Source: Anaerolineaceae bacterium (lineage in GTDB: Bacteria > Chloroflexota > Anaerolineae > Anaerolineales > Anaerolineaceae). Taken from it: a DNA stretch of 5,744 bases. Under the pieces are notes generated by a model. The model made no database searches. It was not told where the DNA came from and saw only the letters and a list, made by a program, of their open reading frames with translations. Where the stretch lies: positions 1-5,744 of the forward strand of contig DLXG01000015.1 in assembly GCA_003448875.1 (NCBI GenBank), given 5' to 3'. The position numbers and the translations under genes are program-made. Positions 1-4,993 of this stretch are shown in pieces (the stretch's first letter is position 1; the number at the start of each line of letters is the position of its first letter).

Positions 1-432
1 TGGGATCAGGTAACCACAGGCGAATGGCAAAGACACATGAATATTAACCTGACGGCGCCGTTTCTTCTCAGTCAAGCCTTTGCCCGGCAATTAAACGGAG
101 AGGAAGGCTGCATCGTCAATATCCTTGACTGGCGGGCATTGCGGCCGGCTGACGATCATTTGCCCTATACCATCAGCAAAGCAGCACTGGCTGCTCTGAC
201 CCGCTCGCTGGCTGTGGCACTGGCACCGTCCATTACCGTGAACGGAATTGCCTTGGGGGCAATCCTGCCGCCTGCGGATGGGGGAGATGCCGAATCGGCT
301 ATCAGAGACGTGCCAGCCGGTCGCTGGGCGCGGGCTGAAGAAGTTGGTCGGGCATTGATTTTTCTGCTGGAAGGCGCAAGCTACACAACCGGCGAAATTC
401 TACACGTAGACGGCGGTAGACATCTCATTTAG
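1..432 (+). CDS. FolM/PTR1-type short-chain dehydrogenase (pteridine reductase), 5' partial
   Basis: This is the C-terminal 143 residues of a cytosolic short-chain dehydrogenase/reductase; the frame is open from base 1, so the Rossmann nucleotide-binding N-terminus lies off the left edge. The fragment shows the helix-4 motif NINLTAPF, the active-site YxxxK (Tyr56, Lys60 of the fragment) and a C-terminal TGE-VDGGRHL end. The usual catalytic-serine strand reads IVNILD, with Asp43 exactly 13 residues before the tyrosine. From memory, Leishmania PTR1 (Asp181/Tyr194) and E. coli FolM have the same Asp-13-Tyr spacing, and FolM also ends in DGGRHL. Those enzymes use NADPH to reduce dihydromonapterin, biopterin or dihydrofolate. 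The gene sits 10 bp before folB/folK and faces folE, which fits a pterin role. A general 3-oxoacyl-ACP-reductase-like SDR is the alternative, but the aspartate and the neighbours argue against it. An internal ATG at 37 is not the start, since conserved SDR sequence must precede it. Confidence 0.85.
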   Translation, partial: WDQVTTGEWQRHMNINLTAPFLLSQAFARQLNGEEGCIVNILDWRALRPADDHLPYTISKAALAALTRSLAVALAPSITVNGIALGAILPPADGGDAESAIRDVPAGRWARAEEVGRALIFLLEGASYTTGEILHVDGGRHLI

Positions 433-437
433 GGAGG
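431..437 (+). promoter_or_regulatory. Ribosome binding site of folB/folK overlapping the upstream stop codon
   Basis: AGGGAGG lies 5 nt before the ATG at 443, and its first two bases are the last two of the upstream TAG stop. Ribosomes terminating on the reductase gene would therefore sit on this site, which suggests translational coupling of the two genes. It fixes the folB/folK start. Confidence 0.75.
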
Positions 438-442
438 ATTAT

Positions 443-1285
443 ATGGATCAGACGTTCATTAAGGATTTACTGGTGCGCGGCATCATCGGTATCAGTGAAC
501 GGGAACGATCTCAGAAACAGGATATCTTGATCAATATTGTCCTGTATGGGGATATCTCAAAAGCCGGCCAAAGTGATGCCATAGAAGACTGCATCAACTA
601 CCGCACGGTAGCCAAAAAGACAATCGCCTATGTGGAGCGGGCTGCCCGTTACACGGTTGAGGCTCTGGCAAGCGATCTGGCGCGCTTGTGTCTGGAAGAG
701 CCGGGTGTAGAGGGGGTTCGTATTCGGGTAGAAAAGCCGGGGGCGGTGCGCTTTGCCCAGTCAGTTGGGGTGGAAATCGAACGATTTCATCCTGCCGGCA
801 AAAGCCGCCGGCATCAAGCCTATATCAGTCTTGGGTCGAATATTGAACCACGCCGCAATCTGGTAGAAGCCATGCGGTTATTGCGCGAATTGGTGACCGT
901 CAATGCCGTGTCTGCCGTTTGGGAAACCGAAGCAGTCGGGTCGGCGGGGCCGCGTTTCATGAACGCGACTGCCTGGATTTCCACTGACCTGGATGAATCA
1001 ACCTTGAAAGGGGCGGTGTTACGGCCGATTGAAGAAAAGCTGGGGCGGGTGCGAACCGAGGATAAATACGCCCCGCGCACGATTGATCTGGATATTCTGG
1101 TATTCGATGAAAAAGTGCTGGATACGGGCCTGTGGAAACAGGATTTCCTTGCACTGCCTACCAGTGAATTACGCCCGGATTTGCTCGAGGAGCAAAGCGG
1201 GCGTAATTTGGGCGAGATTGCCCAGGGTATAAAAACTCATTCTTCGGCAGTGGTCGTGCCAGATTTAGACCTGAACGCCGTTTAG
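443..1285 (+). CDS. folB/folK: Bifunctional dihydroneopterin aldolase / HPPK (FolB-FolK fusion)
   Basis: This 280-residue cytosolic protein joins two consecutive steps of tetrahydrofolate synthesis. FolB (about 1-115) cleaves dihydroneopterin to 6-hydroxymethyl-dihydropterin and glycolaldehyde. FolK (about 125-265) transfers pyrophosphate from ATP to that product. FolB keeps Glu21, Glu73 and Lys98 (in VEKPGAV), the same numbers as I recall for E. coli. FolK starts with AYISLGSN, has RFMNA for the pterin pocket, Arg202 and Arg212, and the two Mg-binding aspartates Asp215 and Asp217 in PRTIDLDIL. The domains are joined by a short basic linker (about 115-124). The segment after Asp217 is odd: the usual PH...R.F ATP-binding stretch is about 8 residues shorter than in E. 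coli HPPK and reads GLWKQDF, without the expected His and Arg. The gene follows the pteridine reductase by 10 bp and overlaps folE tail to tail by 4 bp. A strong inverted repeat lies in its 3' coding end. Confidence 0.95.
   Translation: MDQTFIKDLLVRGIIGISERERSQKQDILINIVLYGDISKAGQSDAIEDCINYRTVAKKTIAYVERAARYTVEALASDLARLCLEEPGVEGVRIRVEKPGAVRFAQSVGVEIERFHPAGKSRRHQAYISLGSNIEPRRNLVEAMRLLRELVTVNAVSAVWETEAVGSAGPRFMNATAWISTDLDESTLKGAVLRPIEEKLGRVRTEDKYAPRTIDLDILVFDEKVLDTGLWKQDFLALPTSELRPDLLEEQSGRNLGEIAQGIKTHSSAVVVPDLDLNAV
793..813 (+). repeat. GC-rich inverted repeat in the FolB-FolK linker
   Basis: TGCCGGC (793-799) and GCCGGCA (807-813) form a perfect 7-bp stem with a 7-nt loop. The two GCCGGC cores are each palindromic. 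It falls at the codons for the linker between the FolB and FolK domains, where protein constraint should be weak. It could be chance in GC-rich sequence or a structure that slows ribosomes between the domains. Confidence 0.35.
1167..1208. repeat. Long imperfect inverted repeat (hairpin) inside the folK 3' coding region
   Basis: An outer 11-bp perfect stem pairs AATTACGCCCG (1167-1177) with CGGGCGTAATT (1198-1208). Inside it, after a 2x1 internal loop, a 7-bp stem pairs TTTGCTC (1180-1186) with GAGCAAA (1190-1196) around a 3-nt loop. In total 36 of 42 bases pair. The sequence encodes family-like HPPK residues ([14 protein letters not shown]), so it is not an obvious insertion. It ends 77 nt before the folBK stop and lies 74-115 nt beyond the folE stop on the other strand. 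No U-run follows on either strand, so it is not a classical intrinsic terminator. Confidence 0.75.
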
Positions 1286-1929
1286 AAGTGGAGCGGTTCC
1301 GAACTGCGTGAGATGTTATCGAGGAATTCCATTCGCGTAGCCATGTTGTTGCGAAAGGCACCTAACATGCTGGAAGTGGTCATACGCGAATCGTGTTTCT
1401 TAACCCCGCGTATCATGGAGCACATGTGAATGGCTTCGATGACCACTGCCACACCGCGAGGATGCAGTACTTCCTGTAAAAAGTCGGCGATCTGACGAGT
1501 CATTCTTTCCTGAACCTGCAAGCGGCGGGCAAACATATCCACAATACGGGGAATCTTGGAAAGCCCAATCACACGGCCGCGGGGAATGTAAGCCACATGA
1601 GCGCGCCCAAGAAAGGGCAGCATGTGGTGCTCGCACAAGGAATAAAATTCAATGTCGCGCACGATGACCATTTCATCGTAATCCACTTCAAAGAGCGCGT
1701 CATTGACCAGCGCGACCGGGTCGGTGCGGTAGCCTGCCAGTAATTCTTCGTACATGCGCGCAACCCGTTCGGGGGTGCGTTTGAGGCCGTCCCGTTCGGG
1801 GTTTTCACCAACGGCTCTCAAAATGCTTTCGACATTTTGGCGGATGGTTTCAAAATCAATCCCGCCGTCGTTGAACAGTTCGGCAGCCTGATAAATCTCT
1901 TCACCTGTGATGATCAGTTGTTTCTCCAT
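1282..1929 (-). CDS. folE: GTP cyclohydrolase I (FolE, type IA)
   Basis: This 215-residue enzyme converts GTP to 7,8-dihydroneopterin triphosphate, the first committed step of folate and other pterin synthesis; the family forms a cytosolic homodecamer. The zinc ligands are visible as Cys99 and His102 in [12 protein letters not shown] and Cys170 in [10 protein letters not shown]. Catalytic histidines are His101 and His168. The spacing between the zinc cysteines (71 residues) equals that of E. coli. Other signatures are [18 protein letters not shown] (about 43-60) and the C-terminal [11 protein letters not shown] chose the ATG at 1929 because AAGG repeats precede it and the protein then starts at a usual family length. 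A TTG 75 nt further upstream is open but would place the terminator-like hairpin inside the gene. The gene lies 78 bp after the prenyl synthase and overlaps folB/folK by 4 bp. Standard zinc ligands make this type IA rather than zinc-independent type IB. Confidence 0.97.
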   Translation of the reverse strand: MEKQLIITGEEIYQAAELFNDGGIDFETIRQNVESILRAVGENPERDGLKRTPERVARMYEELLAGYRTDPVALVNDALFEVDYDEMVIVRDIEFYSLCEHHMLPFLGRAHVAYIPRGRVIGLSKIPRIVDMFARRLQVQERMTRQIADFLQEVLHPRGVAVVIEAIHMCSMIRGVKKHDSRMTTSSMLGAFRNNMATRMEFLDNISRSSEPLHF

Positions 1930-1933
1930 TTTT

Positions 1934-1946
1934 CCTTTCCTTCCTC
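1934..1946 (-). promoter_or_regulatory. Purine-rich ribosome binding site that decides the folE start
   Basis: Read on the minus strand this is GAGGAAGGAAAGG, ending 4 nt before the ATG at 1929. The middle AAGG has a 9-nt spacing, which is usable. The upstream in-frame TTG at 2004 has no comparable site. The run begins only a few bases after the terminator-like U-run, so little leader is left between the two. Confidence 0.65.
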
Positions 1947-1952
1947 TCTGGT

Positions 1953-1980
1953 TAAAAAATCGCAGGTTTTTACCTGCAAC
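1953..1980 (-). terminator. Rho-independent terminator or attenuator between the prenyl synthase gene and folE
   Basis: On the minus strand GTTGCAGGT (1980-1972) pairs with ACCTGCGAT (1967-1959) around an AAAA loop. This gives a 9-bp stem with two G-U wobbles, directly followed by six T (1959-1954; the last stem base is shared). It lies 28 nt after the prenyl synthase stop and 24 nt before the folE ATG. Form and placement fit an intrinsic terminator ending the fni-prenyl synthase transcript. I see no convincing folE promoter between it and folE; the only -10-like hexamer (GATAAT, 1989-1984) has no good -35. folE may therefore be reached by read-through, which would make this an attenuator. 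Confidence 0.8.
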
Positions 1981-2007
1981 AGGATTATCTTGTGAATATT
2001 TCAAAAT

Positions 2008-3030
2008 TTACGAACTGCGTTTGAGCAGCATCAGGGCTAATTCCTGTAATGCCTGTCCGGCTTCGTTCTTAATATTAGCGTTTATGAGTGATTGCAATGA
2101 TTGGCGGGTGTATTGCTCGGCTTGTTCTTCTGTGTACTGGCGGGCGCCTTCTTCAACCAACAAACCGGCTAAGTATGCCACTTCGTCTGCTTGAATTGGG
2201 GCACTCAGCCAGCGTTCCGCAAACTTGCCTTTGTTTTGTAAAGCAAAGACAATCGGCAGGGATTTTTTACCGGTCAGCAAATCACTTTCGGTAGATTTGC
2301 CGGTTTGAGCGGCATTTCCCCAGATGCCCAACCAGTCATCCTGTATCTGAAAAGCGATTCCCAGTGAGCGGCCAAATTCCGCCAGTTGCTGCTGCTGGTA
2401 GCGATCAGCGCCCCCAATCACCGCTCCAAGACTGACGCAGGCACTTATAAGGGCGGCGGTTTTGCCTTCAATCATAAGCCAGTAGTCATCTAATCCGATA
2501 TAGCGTTCATTTTCGTAGGAAATATCCAGATGCTGGCCGCCGGTTAATCTGATGCAGGTATTGTTTAGAATTTCCAGCGATTGAAGGACGACATCAGGGG
2601 AACAGGTTTGTTTGAGCAAAGAGATTGCATTATAAGCCAGACTGAAAAGTGCATCACCGGCGTTGATGGCAAGTGCTTCTCCCCATTTTTTCCAAACGGT
2701 TTCTCTGCCCCGCCTCAGGATACTGCGATCTTCGATGTCGTCATGGATCAGTGAAAAATTGTGAAGTAATTCAACCGCAGCCGCTGCGGGCAAGGCCGTT
2801 TCCCAGCCCGACTGGCTGCAAGCCGCAGTGGTTAATAGCACCAGTAAAGGGCGGATGCGTTTCCCCTGAACCTCTGCCCGATTAGCCGCCCCATCCCAAC
2901 CGAGGTGGTAAGAGAGCATGTCCTTCAATCCACGGTATTGATCGATCAGCGGATGGGAGAGAACCACCTGCTGCATAGTCTGATCAATCAAGGGCTGCAT
3001 TTGCTGGTTGAATTGCGAAAGGCTGGTCAA
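2008..3030 (-). CDS. Short-chain polyprenyl diphosphate synthase, GGPP-synthase-like
   Basis: This 340-residue all-helical trans-prenyltransferase condenses IPP with allylic diphosphates using Mg2+. It shows, in order, GKRIRP (57-61, IPP binding), the first Asp-rich motif DDIED (97-101) followed by RRGR, GQHLDI (about 165-170), EGKTA (188-192) and a second Asp-rich motif QDDWLG (230-235). The last aspartate of the second motif is Gly235, a DDxxG variant. Phe92, five residues before the first Asp-rich motif, and the lack of an insertion inside that motif resemble archaeal-type GGPP synthases, so a C20 product is my inference; C15 or longer chains are possible. The start is a TTG overlapping the fni stop (TTGA) with a perfect AGGAGG 7 nt upstream. 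The next in-frame ATG, ten codons on, has no such site. It is the second gene of the fni operon, so its substrates come from its partner. Confidence 0.92.
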   Translation of the reverse strand: MTSLSQFNQQMQPLIDQTMQQVVLSHPLIDQYRGLKDMLSYHLGWDGAANRAEVQGKRIRPLLVLLTTAACSQSGWETALPAAAAVELLHNFSLIHDDIEDRSILRRGRETVWKKWGEALAINAGDALFSLAYNAISLLKQTCSPDVVLQSLEILNNTCIRLTGGQHLDISYENERYIGLDDYWLMIEGKTAALISACVSLGAVIGGADRYQQQQLAEFGRSLGIAFQIQDDWLGIWGNAAQTGKSTESDLLTGKKSLPIVFALQNKGKFAERWLSAPIQADEVAYLAGLLVEEGARQYTEEQAEQYTRQSLQSLINANIKNEAGQALQELALMLLKRSS

Positions 3031-4064
3031 ATTGAAACCTCCTGCAAAGGAGTCTGACGAAGGGCGGTTAAGTTTTGAGCACCGGCAGCAAACATGGCAA
3101 TTCTCAAGCTAGTTACAACTTCATCAATGGTGGCTGCAACCTCTTCGGTTGAAACAACAGCGGCTTTGAGAAACGGTCCAGCCATGCCGCCTAGGGTAGC
3201 GCCAAGCGCAATACATTTGGCAATGTCCAGGCCATTCCGCAGGCCGCCGGAAGCAAACACAGGGATATCCGGCAATGCCCGGCGCACCTGACGAACTGCG
3301 TCGGCGGTGGGAATGCCCCAATTGCGAAAAACAGCCGCGATGCGAGCCAGAGCCGGGTCATTGATGCGGTACATTTCAACCTGCGACCAGGAAGTTCCGC
3401 CGGCTCCGGCCACATCAATCGCGGCTACGCCGGCTGAAACTAGCCGCCGGGCTGTATCTGCTGAAATGCCCCAGCCAACTTCTTTGGCAATTACCGGGAC
3501 GGGTAATGCCTTGCAAACCTGTTCAATTTTATTCAATAGACCGCCGAAATTGGTATCGCCCTCCGGTTGAAGTGCTTCCTGAAGGGGATTAAAGTGAAGA
3601 AAAAGCGCGTCGGCTTGAGCCATTTCAATTGCCCGCCGGCAATGATCCACGCCATAACCATAGTTTAATTGGACTGCACCGAGATTGGCAAATAACAGAA
3701 TGTCCGGCGCGACGGAGCGCACCTTAAAGGTACTTTGCTGCTCCGGATGTTCAAGCGCAGCGCGTTGTGACCCAAGGCCAAGCGCTATTCCCTTTTGCTG
3801 GGCTGCTTCGGCCAGTCGCAGGTTAATTTGACCGGCGTGAGAGGTGCCTCCGGTCATCGAAGAAATCAAAATCGGAGCGCGCAACGGTTTGCCGAACAGG
3901 GTCAGGCTGGTATCCACATCCGCAAGATTGAAATCAGGCAGGGCTTCATTGAGAAAGTAAAAGCGTTCTAAACCGGTTGACCGGCCTGAGGCCACATCTT
4001 CCTCCAGGTTTATGCGGATGTGATCCGCTTTGCGGTGAGTAAGTGGTGATGTGTTGCTATCCAT
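3027..4064 (-). CDS. fni: Type 2 (FMN-dependent) isopentenyl-diphosphate isomerase
   Basis: This 345-residue cytosolic TIM-barrel flavoprotein interconverts IPP and DMAPP; the family needs reduced FMN and Mg2+. Visible signatures are RKADHI (11-16), SSMTGG (68-73), GLGSQRAAL (96-104), FANLGAVQL (125-133), [14 protein letters not shown] (157-170), VIAKEVGWG (191-199), GAGGTSW (220-226) and [14 protein letters not shown] (271-284). Length and motif order match the Fni/Idi-2 family and exclude the unrelated type 1 isomerase. I chose the ATG at 4064. A GTG six codons upstream (4082) is open, but it would lie only about 7 nt from the transcription start predicted from the promoter at 4096-4123, and neither start has a strong Shine-Dalgarno. 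It is the first gene of the operon with the prenyl synthase and supplies the DMAPP primer that enzyme needs. Confidence 0.95.
   Translation of the reverse strand: MDSNTSPLTHRKADHIRINLEEDVASGRSTGLERFYFLNEALPDFNLADVDTSLTLFGKPLRAPILISSMTGGTSHAGQINLRLAEAAQQKGIALGLGSQRAALEHPEQQSTFKVRSVAPDILLFANLGAVQLNYGYGVDHCRRAIEMAQADALFLHFNPLQEALQPEGDTNFGGLLNKIEQVCKALPVPVIAKEVGWGISADTARRLVSAGVAAIDVAGAGGTSWSQVEMYRINDPALARIAAVFRNWGIPTADAVRQVRRALPDIPVFASGGLRNGLDIAKCIALGATLGGMAGPFLKAAVVSTEEVAATIDEVVTSLRIAMFAAGAQNLTALRQTPLQEVSI
3038..3043 (-). promoter_or_regulatory. Perfect Shine-Dalgarno that fixes a TTG start for the prenyl synthase
   Basis: AGGAGG on the minus strand lies inside the last codons of fni, exactly 7 nt before the TTG at 3030-3028. 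The TTG shares bases with the fni TGA (TTGA). The strong site with a weak start codon suggests translation coupled to fni. It is the main reason to prefer TTG over the ATG at 3000. Confidence 0.8.
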
Positions 4065-4095
4065 TGTTCTAGAACCCGGCACTTAAAGTAATTTG

Positions 4096-4123
4096 AGTAT
4101 ACCAAATATCCTGAAACTGTCAT
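4096..4123 (-). promoter_or_regulatory. Sigma70-type promoter of the fni operon
   Basis: On the minus strand ATGACA (4123-4118) and TATACT (4101-4096) are separated by 16 bp, and each matches the consensus at five of six positions. The predicted transcription start is near 4089, giving a leader of about 25 nt to the fni ATG at 4064. This spacing argues against the GTG at 4082 as the start. Confidence 0.65.
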
Positions 4124-4150
4124 TCCCCTGTTTTACAAAGGTTGTACAGA

Positions 4151-4230
4151 GATTGGATAAGGGAAGGTTCTGAAAAGCTGGATTTGAGATAGATGTTGAT
4201 TTTCCAGATGATTATCACCCCTTATCAATC
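4151..4230. repeat. Inverted repeat in the fni / SCP2 divergent control region
   Basis: GATAAGGG (4156-4163) is the perfect complement of CCCTTATC (4219-4226). Allowing one bulged G at 4155, the arms extend to GATT (4151-4154) and AATC (4227-4230), for 12 pairs in all, separated by 55 nt. The right arm overlaps the candidate -35 of the SCP2 gene. It could be a pair of operator half-sites bridged by a looping regulator, or the foot of a large RNA structure. The rest of the gap between fni and the SCP2 gene holds only the two divergent promoters. Confidence 0.45.
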
Positions 4231-4249
4231 CAGTCAATAATGATACAAT
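4222..4249 (+). promoter_or_regulatory. Promoter with extended -10 for the SCP2 gene
   Basis: TTATCA (4222-4227, four of six consensus positions) and TACAAT (4244-4249, five of six) are 16 bp apart. The -10 is preceded by TGA, which fits the extended TGn form. Transcription would start near 4256. The -10 overlaps an in-frame ATG at 4248, so that ATG cannot be used from this promoter, which points to the ATG at 4275. Confidence 0.55.
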
Positions 4250-4274
4250 GTCTTCAAAAGGGAGAAGAGAAGGA

Positions 4275-4640
4275 ATGGCATCGGTTACTATTCAAGACTT
4301 GATGAATTTACTGCCGAGTTATTTTATGCCCGAACAGGCAAAAGGAATAAGCGCCCGGATTGGGTTCGATCTCACAGGTGAGGGGGGCGGGTACTGGACA
4401 GCCGTGATCGAAAATCAAACCTGCCGGGTGGAAAAAGAAAAAGTAGAACCGCTTGACCTGACCCTTTCCGGTGAAGCATCGGTGATTCTGGATATTTTCA
4501 GCGGACGCCTGGATGCCATGCGCGCTTACCTGATGGGTAAAGTAAAACTGACCGGGAATATGAGCCTTGCAATGCAAATGACCGGTTTATTCAAACCGGA
4601 TAAAGATCAATTGAAAGCATTGGGAGGGAAAGTGGATTAG
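4275..4640 (+). CDS. SCP2 sterol-binding domain protein
   Basis: This 121-residue stand-alone SCP2 domain carries no signal peptide or membrane segment. The fold is a hydrophobic tunnel that binds lipids, acyl chains or other apolar ligands. Evidence is the family pattern: a leading helix (about 5-22), a beta sheet with I-F-L.G..GG.W (29-41), a charged strand and turn ending DLTLSGEA (61-68), then the helix DIFSGRLDAMRAYLMGKVKLTGNMSLAMQM (about 73-102) and LF near the C-terminus. No catalytic residue is expected. The start is the ATG at 4275, because the ATG at 4248 lies inside the -10 box; AGGGAG at 4259-4264 is a somewhat distant ribosome site. The ligand is unknown. Being divergent from an isoprenoid operon makes an isoprenoid or other membrane lipid thinkable, but that is only context. 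Its TAG stop interlocks with the stop of the opposing DUF59 gene. Confidence 0.85.
   Translation: MASVTIQDLMNLLPSYFMPEQAKGISARIGFDLTGEGGGYWTAVIENQTCRVEKEKVEPLDLTLSGEASVILDIFSGRLDAMRAYLMGKVKLTGNMSLAMQMTGLFKPDKDQLKALGGKVD
4582..4599. repeat. Perfect hairpin in the 3' coding end of the SCP2 gene
   Basis: CCGGTTT (4582-4588) and AAACCGG (4593-4599) form a perfect 7-bp stem around a 4-nt loop. It ends 41 nt before the SCP2 stop and lies 38-55 nt beyond the DUF59 stop on the minus strand. No clear U-run follows in either direction; the minus strand continues TCATTTGCATT. Confidence 0.55.
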
Positions 4641-4993
4641 TACAAACCCCAGCCCAGATCAACCCCTTCTTCCATCATGGAAAAGTCCCAAACTTCCATT
4701 CCCAATTCGATAGAAACGGGCATGCCAACACCCTCTTCGGCTTTTACACGGGTCATGTCAATTAAGGCCGGGCCATACGGACAGAAGGGGGTGGTCAGAA
4801 TCATTTTGATGCGGGCTTGATCTTCTTGAACTTGAAAATTGCGGATCAGGCCTAACTGGATGACACTCAAACCGATTTCGGGATCCATCACCTGATTGAG
4901 GGCGTCCCTTAATTTCTGGCACAATTCAGGATGGGTCGCTTCAGCATCCCAAACCGGGCGATTGGTTCCGGGGGTTCCAAATTCTTCATTCAT
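4637..4993 (-). CDS. DUF59 (MIP18/SufT-like) iron-sulfur assembly factor
   Basis: This 118-residue cytosolic protein has the DUF59 core: a helix LRDALNQVMDPEIGL (about 28-42), VIQLGLIRNFQV (44-55), a strand with IKMILTTPFCPYGPAL (62-77) and a C-terminal V-IELGMEVWDFSMM (about 93-107). The DPE motif (37-39), the LGLI strand and Cys71 in TPFCP are the family's hallmark residues. Relatives include SufT, PaaD and eukaryotic MIP18/CIA2, which help mature iron-sulfur proteins. The ATG at 4993 overlaps the end of the upstream regulator gene by 8 bp (ATGAATGA), so translation is probably coupled; a TTG five codons upstream (5008) is possible. Pairing with a SufR-like regulator strengthens the Fe-S reading. 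A PaaD-type oxygenase role is unlikely, as no paa genes are visible. The extra N-terminal 25 residues are polar and unremarkable. Confidence 0.85.
   Translation of the reverse strand: MNEEFGTPGTNRPVWDAEATHPELCQKLRDALNQVMDPEIGLSVIQLGLIRNFQVQEDQARIKMILTTPFCPYGPALIDMTRVKAEEGVGMPVSIELGMEVWDFSMMEEGVDLGWGLY

Noticed and set aside
820..1080. Minus-strand open frame of 86 codons inside folB/folK
   Set aside because: It lies wholly inside a well-supported gene in the opposite direction and shows no recognisable motif. Similar opposite-strand or out-of-frame stretches at 957-1154, 1029-1232 and 1158-1361 were left out for the same reason.
1984..1989. GATAAT on the minus strand as a folE promoter -10
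   Set aside because: No acceptable -35 lies 16-18 bp upstream, and a transcript from it would start at the foot of the terminator hairpin.
1930..2004. Longer folE starting at the TTG at 2004
   Set aside because: The extra 25 residues are translated from the terminator hairpin and purine-rich leader, are not FolE-like, and the ATG at 1929 has a good ribosome site.
1907..2194. Plus-strand open frame of 95 codons across the folE-prenyl synthase gap
   Set aside because: It is antisense to two real genes and to the terminator hairpin, has a low-complexity Cys/Ser-rich product and no ribosome site.
4065..4082. fni starting at the GTG at 4082
   Set aside because: The predicted transcription start is only about 7 nt away and no Shine-Dalgarno precedes it. 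The ATG at 4064 gives a normal N-terminus before RKADH. The GTG remains possible.
4248..4274. SCP2 gene starting at the ATG at 4248
   Set aside because: This ATG overlaps the candidate -10 box and has no ribosome site; the nine extra residues are not SCP2-like.
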